Shown here: positions 18,385-27,455 of the stretch, piece after piece
Layout of the letters: every line of letters starts with the position of its first letter
How positions within the stretch are numbered: position 1 is the first letter of the stretch
Source: Pseudomonas sp. GL-B-19
GTDB taxonomy: Bacteria > Pseudomonadota > Gammaproteobacteria > Pseudomonadales > Pseudomonadaceae
Length of the DNA: 64,000 nucleotides
Reading direction: 5' to 3'
Assembly (NCBI RefSeq): GCF_019956415.1
Contig: NZ_JAHBDK010000075.1
Span: forward strand, 158,581 to 222,580
Position numbers and translations under genes: made by a program
The notes under the pieces: generated by a model
Database searches by the model: none
What the model was told of the DNA's origin: nothing
Seen by the model: the letters and a program-made list of their open reading frames with translations, nothing else

Positions 18385-19404
18385 ATGAACCTGTCCCCGC
18401 TCAATCGACGCCGTTTCGAACTGTTCAAGGCCAACAGGCGTGGCTGGTGGTCGCTGTGGCTGTTTCTGCTGTTGTTCGGCCTGAGCCTTGGCGCCGAGCT
18501 GATCGCCAACGACAAACCGCTGGTGGTGCATTACGACAACAGCTGGTACTTCCCTGCGCTCAAGCGCTACCCGGAAACCACTTTCGGCGGCGAATTCCCG
18601 CTGGAAGCCAATTACAAGAGCCCGTACATCCGCGAACTGCTCAAGGCCAAAGACGCCTGGGTGCTGTGGGCGCCGATTCCCTACAGCTATCAAAGCATCA
18701 ACTACGACCTGAAAGTCCCGGCCCCGGCGCCACCGTCGATGGAAAACCTGCTCGGCACCGATGATCAGGGGCGCGACGTGCTGGCGCGGGTGATTTACGG
18801 CTTCCGGATTTCGGTGTTGTTCGCCCTCACCCTGACCATTCTCAGTTCGATCATCGGCGTGATTGCCGGGGCCTTGCAGGGTTTCTATGGCGGCTGGGTG
18901 GACCTGGCCGGGCAACGTTTTCTGGAAATCTGGTCCGGCTTGCCGATGCTGTACCTGCTGATCATCCTGGCCAGCTTCGTACAGCCGAATTTCTGGTGGT
19001 TGCTGGGGATCATGCTGCTGTTTTCGTGGATGAGCCTGGTGGACGTGGTGCGCGCCGAGTTCCTGCGCGGGCGCAACCTTGAATACGTGCGTGCGGCGCG
19101 GGCGCTGGGGATGCAGAACGGTGCAATCATGTTCCGCCACATCCTGCCCAACGCCATGGTCTCGACCATGACGTTCATGCCGTTCATCCTGACCGGCGCT
19201 ATAGGCACCTTGACCGCACTGGATTTCCTCGGTTTCGGCTTGCCACCCGGCGCGCCGTCACTGGGTGAGTTGGTGGCCCAGGGCAAGTCCAACCTGCAAG
19301 CCCCATGGCTCGGCATCAGCGCGTTTGCGGTGCTGGCGATAATGTTGAGTTTGCTGGTGTTTATCGGCGAGTCCGCTCGCGATGCCTTCGACCCGAGGAA
19401 GTGA
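18385..19404 (+). CDS. nppC: Peptide ABC transporter permease (YejE type)
   Basis: The 339-residue second permease. It opens with the cytoplasmic stretch MNLSPLNRRRFELFKANRRGWW, common in YejE, followed by a helix and a large periplasmic segment (about 50-130) before five membrane helices. The EAA loop is YVRAARALGMQNGAIMFRHILPNA. GGGAG lies 8 bases before the ATG at 18385, inside the end of nppB. Confidence 0.93.
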   Translation: MNLSPLNRRRFELFKANRRGWWSLWLFLLLFGLSLGAELIANDKPLVVHYDNSWYFPALKRYPETTFGGEFPLEANYKSPYIRELLKAKDAWVLWAPIPYSYQSINYDLKVPAPAPPSMENLLGTDDQGRDVLARVIYGFRISVLFALTLTILSSIIGVIAGALQGFYGGWVDLAGQRFLEIWSGLPMLYLLIILASFVQPNFWWLLGIMLLFSWMSLVDVVRAEFLRGRNLEYVRAARALGMQNGAIMFRHILPNAMVSTMTFMPFILTGAIGTLTALDFLGFGLPPGAPSLGELVAQGKSNLQAPWLGISAFAVLAIMLSLLVFIGESARDAFDPRK

Positions 19405-19405
19405 A

Positions 19406-21013
19406 ATGAATCAGGACAATCTGATCGAAGTGCGCGACCTGTCCGTCGAGTTTGGCGTTGGCGAGCGCGTGCAACGGGTGGTCGAGGGCGTGAGCTTTGA
19501 TATCCGGCGCGGCGAAACCCTGGCGTTGGTCGGTGAAAGCGGCTCGGGCAAGTCGGTTACCGCCCACTCGATCCTGCGACTGCTGCCCTACCCGATCGCC
19601 CGGCATCCGTCCGGCACCATCAAGTACGCCGGGCACAACCTGTTGGACCTGAAAGAGAAGACGATCCGCCACATCCGCGGCAACCGGATCGCGATGATCT
19701 TCCAGGAGCCGATGACCTCGCTCAACCCGCTGCACTCCATCGAAAAGCAGATCAACGAGGTGCTGGGCATCCACAAAGGCCTGACTGGCAAAGTGGCGAC
19801 CAAACGCACACTGGAGCTGCTGGAGATGGTTGGGATTCCCGAGCCGGAAAAACGCCTGAAAGCCCTGCCCCACGAATTATCCGGCGGCCAGCGTCAGCGA
19901 GTCATGATCGCCATGGCCCTGGCCAATGAGCCGGAATTGCTGATCGCGGACGAGCCGACCACGGCGCTGGACGTGACCGTTCAGCTGAAAATCCTCGAAT
20001 TGCTCAAGGAGTTACAGGCCCGCCTGGGCATGGCGCTGCTGCTGATCAGCCACGATTTGAACCTTGTGCGAAGAATTGCGCATCGCGTATGTGTCATGCA
20101 GCGCGGTTGCATCGTCGAACAGGCATCGTGCGAAGAGTTGTTCCGCGCGCCGCAGCATCCGTACACTCGGTTACTGCTGGCAGCGGAGCCCAGCGGCACG
20201 CCGGCGACCAATGTAATCGGGCCGCCATTGCTGCAAGTCGAGGACCTGAAAGTCTGGTTCCCGATCAAGAAAGGCCTGCTGAAAAAGACTGTTGACCACA
20301 TCAAAGCGGTGGACGGGATCAATTTCAGCCTGCCCCAGGGGCAGACCCTGGGGATTGTGGGTGAAAGCGGTTCCGGCAAATCGACGCTCGGCCTGGCAAT
20401 TTTGCGGCTGATCGGCAGCAAGGGCGCGATCCGTTTTGAAGGCAAGCAGCTAGACTGCCTGACGCAGAACGAAGTTCGACCGTTGCGCCGCGAGATGCAG
20501 GTGGTGTTTCAGGACCCGTTCGGTAGCCTGAGCCCACGGATGTGCGTGAGCCAGATCGTCGGCGAAGGCCTGCGGATCCACAAGATGGGCACCGAGGCGG
20601 AACAGGAACAAGCGATTATTGCGGCACTCAAGGAGGTAGGTCTGGACCCGGAAACCCGGCACCGCTACCCCCACGAATTTTCCGGCGGGCAACGGCAGAG
20701 AATCGCCATTGCCCGGGCATTAGTGCTAAAACCGGCGTTGATTTTGCTGGACGAGCCGACCTCGGCCCTCGACCGCACCGTACAACGCCAAGTGGTGGAG
20801 CTGCTGCGGTCACTGCAAACCAAGTACAACCTGACGTATTTGTTTATCAGCCATGACCTGGCTGTCGTCAAAGCGCTGAGCCACCAGCTGATGGTGGTCA
20901 AGCAAGGCCAAGTGGTCGAACAGGGAGACGCGCAAAGTATCTTTGCCGCCCCCAAACATCCGTATACACAGCAGTTGCTGGAAGCCGCTTTCCTGGCACC
21001 AGCCACTGCGTAA
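19406..21013 (+). CDS. nppD: Peptide ABC transporter ATP-binding protein, two fused ATPase domains
   Basis: The 535-residue protein carries two complete ABC domains in one chain, as in E. coli YejF. The first has GESGSGKSVTA, LSGGQRQRVMIAMAL and LLIADEPTTALD; the second has GESGSGKSTLGLA, FSGGQRQRIAIARAL and LILLDEPTSALD. Each is followed by an oligopeptide-type C-terminal segment (HPYTRLLLAAEP, HPYTQQLLEAAF). The start at 19406 follows GAGG. The gene closes the operon; fabI begins 24 bases later and may be partly co-transcribed. Confidence 0.94.
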   Translation: MNQDNLIEVRDLSVEFGVGERVQRVVEGVSFDIRRGETLALVGESGSGKSVTAHSILRLLPYPIARHPSGTIKYAGHNLLDLKEKTIRHIRGNRIAMIFQEPMTSLNPLHSIEKQINEVLGIHKGLTGKVATKRTLELLEMVGIPEPEKRLKALPHELSGGQRQRVMIAMALANEPELLIADEPTTALDVTVQLKILELLKELQARLGMALLLISHDLNLVRRIAHRVCVMQRGCIVEQASCEELFRAPQHPYTRLLLAAEPSGTPATNVIGPPLLQVEDLKVWFPIKKGLLKKTVDHIKAVDGINFSLPQGQTLGIVGESGSGKSTLGLAILRLIGSKGAIRFEGKQLDCLTQNEVRPLRREMQVVFQDPFGSLSPRMCVSQIVGEGLRIHKMGTEAEQEQAIIAALKEVGLDPETRHRYPHEFSGGQRQRIAIARALVLKPALILLDEPTSALDRTVQRQVVELLRSLQTKYNLTYLFISHDLAVVKALSHQLMVVKQGQVVEQGDAQSIFAAPKHPYTQQLLEAAFLAPATA

Positions 21014-21037
21014 TAACCTGAAAGAGAGGAGCAACAC

Positions 21038-21832
21038 ATGGGTTTTCTCGCCGGTAAGCGCGTACTGATCGTCGGTGTCGCCAGCAAGCTGTCCATCGCA
21101 TCCGGCATCGCTGCCGCCATGCATCGCGAGGGCGCTGAGCTTGCCTTCACTTATCAGAACGACAAACTCAAGGGTCGAGTCGAAGAGTTCGCACAGAGCT
21201 GGGGTTCGAGCCCTGAACTGTGCTTCCCGTGCGACGTGGCCAGCGATGAAGAAATCGCCAAGGTCTTCGTTGAGCTGAGCAAGAAGTGGGACGGCCTGGA
21301 TTGCATCGTGCACTCCGTCGGCTTCGCCCCGGGCGACCAACTGGACGGCGACTTCACCGAAGCCACCACCCGTGAAGGTTTCCGCATCGCTCATGACATC
21401 AGCGCCTACAGCTTCGTGGCCTTGGCCAAAGCCGGTCGCGAAATGATGAAAGGCCGCAACGGCAGCCTGCTGACCCTGTCGTACCTGGGCGCCGAGCGCA
21501 CCATGCCGAACTACAACGTGATGGGCATGGCCAAGGCTTCGCTGGAAGCTGGCGTGCGTTACCTGGCCGGCTCCCTGGGCCCGGACGGCACCCGCGTCAA
21601 CTGCGTATCGGCTGGTCCGATCCGCACCCTCGCCGCTTCCGGCATCAAGAACTTCCGCAAGATGCTGGCCGCCAACGAAGCGCAAACCCCGCTGCGTCGC
21701 AACGTCACCATCGACGAAGTCGGCAACGCCGGCGCCTTCCTGTGCTCGGACCTGGCGTCCGGCATCAGCGGCGAAATCATGTACGTAGACGGTGGTTTCA
21801 ACACCACTGCGATGGGTAGCCTGGAAGAGTAA
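21038..21832 (+). CDS. fabI: Enoyl-ACP reductase (NADH)
   Basis: The 264-residue SDR-fold enzyme performs the last reduction in each fatty acid elongation cycle and is the triclosan target. The FabI cofactor motif GVASKLSIASGIA replaces the usual GxxxGxG. The catalytic Tyr-x6-Lys pair lies in YNVMGMAKASLEAG, and SAGPIRTLAASGI forms the substrate loop. AGAGAGGAG precedes the ATG. The position after the peptide transporter is, as I recall, the same in P. aeruginosa. A terminator follows. Confidence 0.96.
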   Translation: MGFLAGKRVLIVGVASKLSIASGIAAAMHREGAELAFTYQNDKLKGRVEEFAQSWGSSPELCFPCDVASDEEIAKVFVELSKKWDGLDCIVHSVGFAPGDQLDGDFTEATTREGFRIAHDISAYSFVALAKAGREMMKGRNGSLLTLSYLGAERTMPNYNVMGMAKASLEAGVRYLAGSLGPDGTRVNCVSAGPIRTLAASGIKNFRKMLAANEAQTPLRRNVTIDEVGNAGAFLCSDLASGISGEIMYVDGGFNTTAMGSLEE

Positions 21833-21845
21833 TCTTCAGCTAGCC

Positions 21846-21876
21846 CAAAAAAACCGCCTGTTCAGGCGGTTTTTTT
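21846..21876 (+). terminator. Rho-independent terminator after fabI
   Basis: AAAAAAACCGCCTG TTCAGGCGG and a T run: a 7-bp GC stem (ACCGCCTG/CAGGCGGT) flanked by A and T tracts, so it may act in both directions. Confidence 0.93.
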
Positions 21877-21907
21877 GTGCCCGTTGTTTCAGGTTGGACA
21901 GGATCAA

Positions 21908-22013
21908 TGTAGGAGCGGGCTTGCCCGCGAAGGCGGACTAACATTCAAAATGGATGTTGACTGATACACCGCATTCGCGGGCAAGTCGGATCGCCGCACC
22001 GCCGCTCCTACAG
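21908..22013. repeat. REP-type inverted pair
   Basis: TGTAGGAGCGGGCTTGCCCG at 21908 faces a right arm that includes ATTCGCGGGCAAG and ends GCTCCTACAGG about 22013. This copy has the GGGCTTGCCCGCGAA variant of the core and an interrupted right arm. It separates fabI from the convergent LysR gene. Confidence 0.8.
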
Positions 22014-22024
22014 GGGATTTGTGT

Positions 22025-22891
22025 TTAGCCTTCGAAGTGTGTGAGGCATTGGGCGAACAGCTGCTGAATCGGCTGTGTGCGCTGGCTATAGCGCTGCAAC
22101 AGTACGATCTCCCGGTAAAACGTTAGCTCGCCCAACGGGATGATCCTGACCTTCGCCCCATACTCCAGCCACAGCCCTGCCTCGGGCAGCAGCGACACGC
22201 CCAAACCGCATTCGACCATTTTCACAATGGCTTCCAGCTCATCCAATTCCAGCGCCACCTGCACGTCAATCTGCTGTTCACGTAAAAACCGCGTCACCAG
22301 ACGTCCGCCGAACGAATTGCGGTCGTAGCGCACCTGCGGATGGTCGGCGAGTATCGGTAACGGCTCATCGCCCTCAAGGTCCATCGGCACGATCAGTACG
22401 AACGGCTCACGGCGAATGACCTGCGCCGATAACTCCTTGGGCAGTTCAAACGGCGGCTTGATCAGAATCGCCAAGTCCACCTCACCGGTGTCCACCTGGC
22501 TCAATAGATTCAGCGACACACCCGGCACCAGTTTCGGCTCCAGCAACGGTGCCTGCTGCCTCAACCGCAACAACGCCTGGGGCAGCAACCCGGTCTGAGC
22601 CGTGGCCACTGCACCAATCTTCAACTCACCTCTGTATTCACTGACGTCATCACTGATCGCCATGCGGCTGAAGGTGTCCAGCATCTCTTTGGCCATCGGC
22701 AAAGCCCGCTGGCCTGCGGCGTTAAGAATCGCCTGACGCCCGGTGCGGTCGAACAGACGGATGCCCAGCGCCTGTTCCAGATTGCGCATCTGCGCGCTGA
22801 CCGCCGACTGCGTCAGGCCGATGTGCATGCCGGCGGCAGCGAAGGTGCCGTAACGCGTGACGGCGATGAAGGTTTTCAGTTCCCGCAGCAT
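22025..22891 (-). CDS. LysR-family transcriptional regulator
   Basis: The 288-residue regulator has a standard N-terminal helix-turn-helix, MLRELKTFIAVTRYGTFAAAG...LTQSAVSAQMRNLEQALG, and a LysR effector domain (about 90-285). The ATG at 22891 starts the canonical domain; an in-frame extension of 19 codons is not needed. It diverges from the VOC gene at 23006 with 114 bases between them, the usual layout for a LysR gene and its target, so it probably controls that gene. Confidence 0.9.
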   Translation of the reverse strand: MLRELKTFIAVTRYGTFAAAGMHIGLTQSAVSAQMRNLEQALGIRLFDRTGRQAILNAAGQRALPMAKEMLDTFSRMAISDDVSEYRGELKIGAVATAQTGLLPQALLRLRQQAPLLEPKLVPGVSLNLLSQVDTGEVDLAILIKPPFELPKELSAQVIRREPFVLIVPMDLEGDEPLPILADHPQVRYDRNSFGGRLVTRFLREQQIDVQVALELDELEAIVKMVECGLGVSLLPEAGLWLEYGAKVRIIPLGELTFYREIVLLQRYSQRTQPIQQLFAQCLTHFEG

Positions 22892-23005
22892 CGCACTCTC
22901 GATTGATCGAAATAATTTGAGCTCGATGCAAAAACTATCGTCTTTCAATCAAAAAGCACAGCGCTAAACTCAGCCTCACACCTACCACCATCCGAGGCTC
23001 GCCCT

Positions 23006-23431
23006 ATGCAACTGTCCCCTTTTCACTTGGCGATTCCAGTGTATGACCTGACCGCCGCACGGAATTTTTATGGCGAGGTGTTCGGTCTGGAAGAAGGTCG
23101 CTCCAGCGACCACTGGGTTGATTTCAACTTTTTCGGCCATCAACTGGTGATTCACCTGGCACAGAAAAGTGCCTCCCAGGAAGCCGCGCACACCAATGCC
23201 GTAGACGGCCATAACGTGCCTGTTCCGCATTTCGGCGTGGTCTTGAGCATGAGTGAGTGGGAGGCGCTGGCTCAGCGTCTGACCGCGCTGGGCACCTCGT
23301 TCGTGATCGAACCGGGTATTCGCTTTCAGGGCCTGGTGGGCGAGCAAGCAACGATGTTCCTCTTCGACCCTTGCGGCAATGCGCTGGAGTTCAAGGCGTT
23401 CAAGGACATCAGTCAGCTGTTTGCCAAGTGA
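23006..23431 (+). CDS. VOC-family protein (glyoxalase/dioxygenase superfamily)
   Basis: The 141-residue protein is a vicinal-oxygen-chelate fold of two beta-alpha-beta-beta-beta units. HLAIPVYDLTAARNFYGEVFGL opens the first unit and FLFDPCGNALEFKAFKD closes the second, with the family's metal-ligand Glu in LEFK. It resembles bleomycin-resistance/glyoxalase-like members; the substrate cannot be inferred. It is divergent from a LysR regulator, and its 3' end overlaps the convergent GGDEF gene by 23 bases. Confidence 0.88.
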   Translation: MQLSPFHLAIPVYDLTAARNFYGEVFGLEEGRSSDHWVDFNFFGHQLVIHLAQKSASQEAAHTNAVDGHNVPVPHFGVVLSMSEWEALAQRLTALGTSFVIEPGIRFQGLVGEQATMFLFDPCGNALEFKAFKDISQLFAK

Positions 23432-23999
23432 ACGCGTCCGCCTCGGCCAACAGCCCTTCGATTGAGCCGTGAAGCAGAGGGTCGTATTCGATCTGGCCGA
23501 GGCTGAAACGCAGGTCGTTGGCGCGATGGGCCGCGGCATTGCGCTCGGCGAGTATTTCTTCGAGTCGGGCCTTGATCGCGGCGAGTTCGACCGCGCCTGA
23601 ACCCGTGAGCAACGCGACAAACTTATCGTTGCCCAGTCGACCGATGACATCGTTTTCGCGAAAGGCGATGCGCAGTACGTCAGCGAAGACTTTCAGCGCT
23701 TTGTCGCTCGCGGCCCGACCATACAGGTAGTGCGTGCGCTTGAAGTCATCAAGGTTGAACAGCAACAACGTAGCTGGTTTCTCCAGTCGCTGACAGGCGT
23801 CCACGCCTTGTTCGGCCAGCGTGGTGAACCCGTGGCGGTTGGGGAGCAGGGTCAACTCGTCCATGCTCGCCATCTGTACGCCGGACAGTTCTTGCTCGGC
23901 CTTGCGCGCCAAGTCACGCAGCCATTCACGCTCTTCTTGCGGGGAACGTAAAGGACTGGCACCAGCACCTGGTTTGACCGGTTTGCCTGGGATTAGCAT
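23409..23999 (-). CDS. GGDEF-domain protein with degenerate active site
   Basis: The 196-residue protein has a short N-terminal coil (about 20-45) and one GGDEF-type domain beginning DELTLLPNRHGFTTLAEQG, the usual DxLTGLxNR entry. The signature is GRLGNDKFVALL: GGDEF has become GNDKF, which loses residues needed for metal and GTP handling, and the fold ends early. It is therefore unlikely to make cyclic-di-GMP and could be a GTP or c-di-GMP sensor or simply inactive. No sensory or membrane domain is present. The gene follows the cytochrome c gene at 24074 on the same strand. Confidence 0.85.
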   Translation of the reverse strand: MLIPGKPVKPGAGASPLRSPQEEREWLRDLARKAEQELSGVQMASMDELTLLPNRHGFTTLAEQGVDACQRLEKPATLLLFNLDDFKRTHYLYGRAASDKALKVFADVLRIAFRENDVIGRLGNDKFVALLTGSGAVELAAIKARLEEILAERNAAAHRANDLRFSLGQIEYDPLLHGSIEGLLAEADAFTWQTAD

Positions 24000-24073
24000 G
24001 GCTCACTCCATTCGCAGGTATGGTCTTTAGAGTCGGTCATACCCGCATTGACTCAGTGTTAACGGACCGCCGG

Positions 24074-24652
24074 TCAACCGCCCACCAGCGGACACGGCCC
24101 TCCCGCCTGCGCCCACAGCTTGAACTGCGTGACGAAGACGTCGTGAGGCACCGGCACCGGCGCCCTGCCCTCGCCGGGGTTCCAGCCCCACAGCACCAAC
24201 TTGTCGTCGCTCACATGCTTGATCAGTGCGGCGAAATCACGGTCGCCATTGCTGGAGCGGTCTTTGATCATCGCGCATAACTTGTCGGCTGGCAGACCGA
24301 TCCAGGCCATTTTGTGCGACGCGGGCGGCAGGCTCCAGTGCGGTGCCCCCGGTGGCGTATGCGGCCCGTAGCTGGCCGGCGGGTTGGACTCGGCGTGACA
24401 CGTTACGCACGGCAAACCGGCCGCGCCCTTGCCGTCCATCCCGCGTACCACGTTCATGGCGTGGGGAATCCCGGCGTCGAACTGCAACGGCGAATCATCC
24501 GGAATATGGCAGTTCTGACAACGCGGACTTTGAAAGACTTTCTGCACCGTATCGAATGCCTTGATGGCTTCCTTGTCGTCCGCAATCAGGTACTCGGCAT
24601 AGCACGCCAAGCCGATCAACAGCACCGCGCCCAGTATCAGATGTCGTTTCAT
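24074..24652 (-). CDS. Exported c-type cytochrome, partner of the molybdopterin oxidoreductase
   Basis: The 192-residue protein starts with an uncleaved or cleavable signal (MKRHLILGAVLLIGLACYAEY) and has two haem-attachment motifs, CQNCH at about residue 45 and CVTCH at about 83, so it is a predicted periplasmic dihaem cytochrome. Its ATG comes one base after the TGA of the catalytic-subunit gene, so both are translated from one mRNA. It probably takes electrons from the oxidoreductase to the respiratory chain; this is inferred from position and cofactors. The axial ligands are not identified. Confidence 0.85.
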   Translation of the reverse strand: MKRHLILGAVLLIGLACYAEYLIADDKEAIKAFDTVQKVFQSPRCQNCHIPDDSPLQFDAGIPHAMNVVRGMDGKGAAGLPCVTCHAESNPPASYGPHTPPGAPHWSLPPASHKMAWIGLPADKLCAMIKDRSSNGDRDFAALIKHVSDDKLVLWGWNPGEGRAPVPVPHDVFVTQFKLWAQAGGPCPLVGG

Positions 24653-24653
24653 G

Positions 24654-26822
24654 TCACACCCCCGACAGTTGCAGCGGTAGCTCACGCAAGCGCTGCCCGG
24701 TCAAGGCGAACACGGCGTTGGCGACCGCCGGCGCTGTAGGCGGAACACCGGTCTCGCCGATGCCTCCGGGCTTGTCGCTGCTCGGCAGGATATGCACCTC
24801 GACCACCGGCATTTCGTTCAGCCGCAGCACCTTATAATCGTGGAAATTGGACTGCACCACCTGCCCGCCCCTTAAGGTCAGTTTGCTGTGCAAAGCGAAG
24901 CTGAGGCCGAAGGTGATGCACGATTCCATCTGCGCGGCGATGCTCTGCGGGTTGACCGCAATTCCGCAATCCACGGCGCACACCACCCGGTGCACGCGGA
25001 TTTTCAGATTGTCCTGGGACACTTCAGCGACCTGCGCCACAAAGCTACCGAACGACTCGTGTACCGCTACGCCCAATGCGTGACCGTCGGGCAATGGTGC
25101 GCCCCAGTTGGCTTTCTCGACCGCCAGATTGAGCACGCCCAAGTGGCGCGGGTGGTTTTTGAGCAAGATTCGTCGGTATTCCACCGGATCCTTGCCGGCC
25201 GCCTCGGCCATTTCATCGATCAACGACTCCATGACGAACGCCGTGTGAGTGTGCCCGACCGAGCGCAGCCACAACACGGCGATGCCGGTTTTCGGTGAGT
25301 GCAGTTCCACCTGGTGATTGGCCAGGTCTTCGATGTATGGGCTATCGGCGACGCCTTCGACCGAGGTCTTGTCGACGCCACCCTTGACCATGCTCGCCTC
25401 CAGCATCGTGTCGGCCATAATCGACTGCCCGACCAGCACATGCTTCCAGGCCACCGGTAAACCGTCGGCATCCAGCCCGATGTTCGCCTGGTGCAGGAAC
25501 ATCGAACGGTAGTAACCGCCGCGAATGTCGTCCTCACGGGACCACACGGTTTTCACCGGAGCGCCCGCCGCCTTGGCGACCTGCACCGCTTCAGCGACAA
25601 AATCGGAAGTCGGATTGGCCCGGCGACCAAAACCACCGCCGAGAAACTCGGTATGAATCTCCACCTGTTCGGGTTTGAGCCCGGTAATTTTTCCGGCGAT
25701 CATTTGATCCAGCGTCTGAAACTGGGTGCCGGTCCAGATCTCGCATTTGTCCTTACTGATTTTCACCGTGCAATTGAGCGGTTCCATCGGCGCATGGGCC
25801 AGGTACGGCACGCTGTATTCGACGTCGAGCTTCTTCGCCGCTTTGCTCATTGCGGCAGTTGCATCACCCGCCTTGCTGGCCGAAATACCTGGCGTGGCGG
25901 CGAGTTTGCGGAAACTCTCCAGCAGTTTCTGGCTGTCCAGGCCGGTGTTCGGCCCAAGGTCCCAGTCGACTTTCAGCGCATCGCGCCCCAGCTTTGCCGC
26001 CCAGAAATGATCGGCAATCACCGCAACGCCCGTCGGCACTTGCACCACTTTATGCACGCCCGGCACCGCCAGCGCTTCGGCGCCTTCGAAGGATTTGACG
26101 CTACCACCGAAAACGGGCGGCCGGGCAACCATGGCGGTCATCAAACCGTCGAACTGCACGTCCATACCGAACTTGGCCTGGCCCGTAATTTTCTCCGGCG
26201 TGTCTAGGCGTTTGGTGGGTTTGCCGATGATCTTCCAGTCCTTGGCCTCCTTGAACTTGATCGAGGCCGGATCCGGCACCGGCAGCTGGCCGGCGTCATC
26301 CGCCAGCTCGCCATAAGTGGCGCGCTGGTCGCCCGCGATGACCACGCCAGATTCGGTGCGGATCTGCGAAGGTGCAACATCAAACCGCTTGGCTGCCGCT
26401 TCGATCAACATCAGGCGTGCTGCCGCCCCGGCCTGGCGGTAGCGGTCGAACTCCATCCAGGTCGAGGTCGAGCCCCCGGTGATCTGCATGCCGCCAAAAC
26501 CAGGCATCCCGTACTCAGCGGCCGAGGCCGGTGAGTGTTCGACACGGATTTTCGACCAGTCAGCGTCCAGTTCTTCGGCGATCAACATAGTCAGGCCGGT
26601 CCAGATGCCCTGGCCCATTTCCGAATGGCCGAGCAGTACGGTGACGCTGTTGTCGTTGCCAATCCGCAGGAAGGCATTGGGCGCAAAAATGTTGCCTTGA
26701 TTCTCCGCGCCCAAGGCAAAGCGATGGGCACCGGGGATGACAAACGCCACCACCAGACCACTGCCCAACAGGGCGCTGCCCTTGAGAAAACTACGGCGCG
26801 ACAACGGGTGGATGCTGTTCAT
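24654..26822 (-). CDS. Molybdopterin-binding aldehyde/N-heterocycle oxidoreductase, catalytic subunit (IorB-like)
   Basis: The 722-residue protein begins with a Tat signal (SRRSFLKGSALLGSGLVV), so it is exported folded to the periplasm. It carries repeated xanthine-dehydrogenase-family molybdopterin segments: GHSEMGQGIWTGL, EFLGGGFGRRANPTS and GGIGETGVPPTAPAVANA near the C-terminus, the last holding the family's catalytic Glu (GIGE). Layout and length match isoquinoline 1-oxidoreductase beta subunit and similar aldehyde oxidases. The ATG at 26822 is chosen because the upstream open stretch is a shadow of the 2Fe-2S gene. The order is 2Fe-2S subunit, catalytic subunit, cytochrome c; the true substrate is unknown. 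Confidence 0.9.
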   Translation of the reverse strand: MNSIHPLSRRSFLKGSALLGSGLVVAFVIPGAHRFALGAENQGNIFAPNAFLRIGNDNSVTVLLGHSEMGQGIWTGLTMLIAEELDADWSKIRVEHSPASAAEYGMPGFGGMQITGGSTSTWMEFDRYRQAGAAARLMLIEAAAKRFDVAPSQIRTESGVVIAGDQRATYGELADDAGQLPVPDPASIKFKEAKDWKIIGKPTKRLDTPEKITGQAKFGMDVQFDGLMTAMVARPPVFGGSVKSFEGAEALAVPGVHKVVQVPTGVAVIADHFWAAKLGRDALKVDWDLGPNTGLDSQKLLESFRKLAATPGISASKAGDATAAMSKAAKKLDVEYSVPYLAHAPMEPLNCTVKISKDKCEIWTGTQFQTLDQMIAGKITGLKPEQVEIHTEFLGGGFGRRANPTSDFVAEAVQVAKAAGAPVKTVWSREDDIRGGYYRSMFLHQANIGLDADGLPVAWKHVLVGQSIMADTMLEASMVKGGVDKTSVEGVADSPYIEDLANHQVELHSPKTGIAVLWLRSVGHTHTAFVMESLIDEMAEAAGKDPVEYRRILLKNHPRHLGVLNLAVEKANWGAPLPDGHALGVAVHESFGSFVAQVAEVSQDNLKIRVHRVVCAVDCGIAVNPQSIAAQMESCITFGLSFALHSKLTLRGGQVVQSNFHDYKVLRLNEMPVVEVHILPSSDKPGGIGETGVPPTAPAVANAVFALTGQRLRELPLQLSGV

Positions 26823-26841
26823 GGTTTCAGCCCCCTCAACG

Positions 26842-27297
26842 TCAACCCATCCCGGCGGCACGTTTGACCGCTGCGCGAATCCTTGGGTAGGTGCCGCAGC
26901 GGCAGATGTTGCCGGAGAGCGCCTGATCGATGTCGCTGTCGGTGGGTTGGGGAATCTTCGCCAGCAACGCGGCGGCGGACATGATTTGCCCGGACTGGCA
27001 GTAACCGCACTGCACCACATCGAGTTCGGCCCAGGCTTGTTGCACCGGGTGCGAGCCGTCAGTGGACAGGCCTTCGATGGTGAGGATTTTCTGTCCGTGG
27101 GACACGGCTGTAGCGGGCGTAATGCAGGAACGTAACGGCGCACCGTCGACGTGCACGGTGCAGGCGCCGCACTGGGCCATGCCGCAGCCGAATTTGGTGC
27201 CGGTGAGGTGCACAACATCGCGTAGCACCCAGAGCAGCGGCATGTCCGCCGGGACATCGAGCTCCTGATCCTTGCCATTGATGTTGAGGGTCAGCAT
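26842..27297 (-). CDS. 2Fe-2S subunit of the molybdopterin oxidoreductase (IorA-like)
   Basis: The 151-residue subunit passes electrons from the molybdenum site. Two clusters are visible: a plant-ferredoxin type (GCGMAQCGACTVHVDG with a later C at APLRSC) and an alpha-helical type (CGYCQSGQIM and CRCGTYPRI). The product starts MLTLNINGKDQELDVPADMP, standard for this family. No Tat signal is present, so it presumably travels with the signal-bearing subunit. It is the first gene of the operon. The 158-base region upstream to copy 3 of the long hairpin should contain the promoter, but I see no clear motif. Confidence 0.92.
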   Translation of the reverse strand: MLTLNINGKDQELDVPADMPLLWVLRDVVHLTGTKFGCGMAQCGACTVHVDGAPLRSCITPATAVSHGQKILTIEGLSTDGSHPVQQAWAELDVVQCGYCQSGQIMSAAALLAKIPQPTDSDIDQALSGNICRCGTYPRIRAAVKRAAGMG

Positions 27298-27455
27298 TGT
27301 GATTGTCCTCAGACTCACGGTGTTCTGAAGGGCGTCGCTGTGACAATCAACTGCCTGTGCGCGCCTTGGGGTTCTCCCTTCAGCTAAGCGCAAAATGTCG
27401 GGCGAGACCGGTTCATCGACCACCGGTCACCCCTTCAAGACCAATCTGATGGCTT

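Noticed and set aside
26823..27278. N-terminal extension of the molybdopterin oxidoreductase
   Set aside because: The extra 152 residues lie in an off-frame reading of the 2Fe-2S gene; the Tat signal at 26822 marks the true start.
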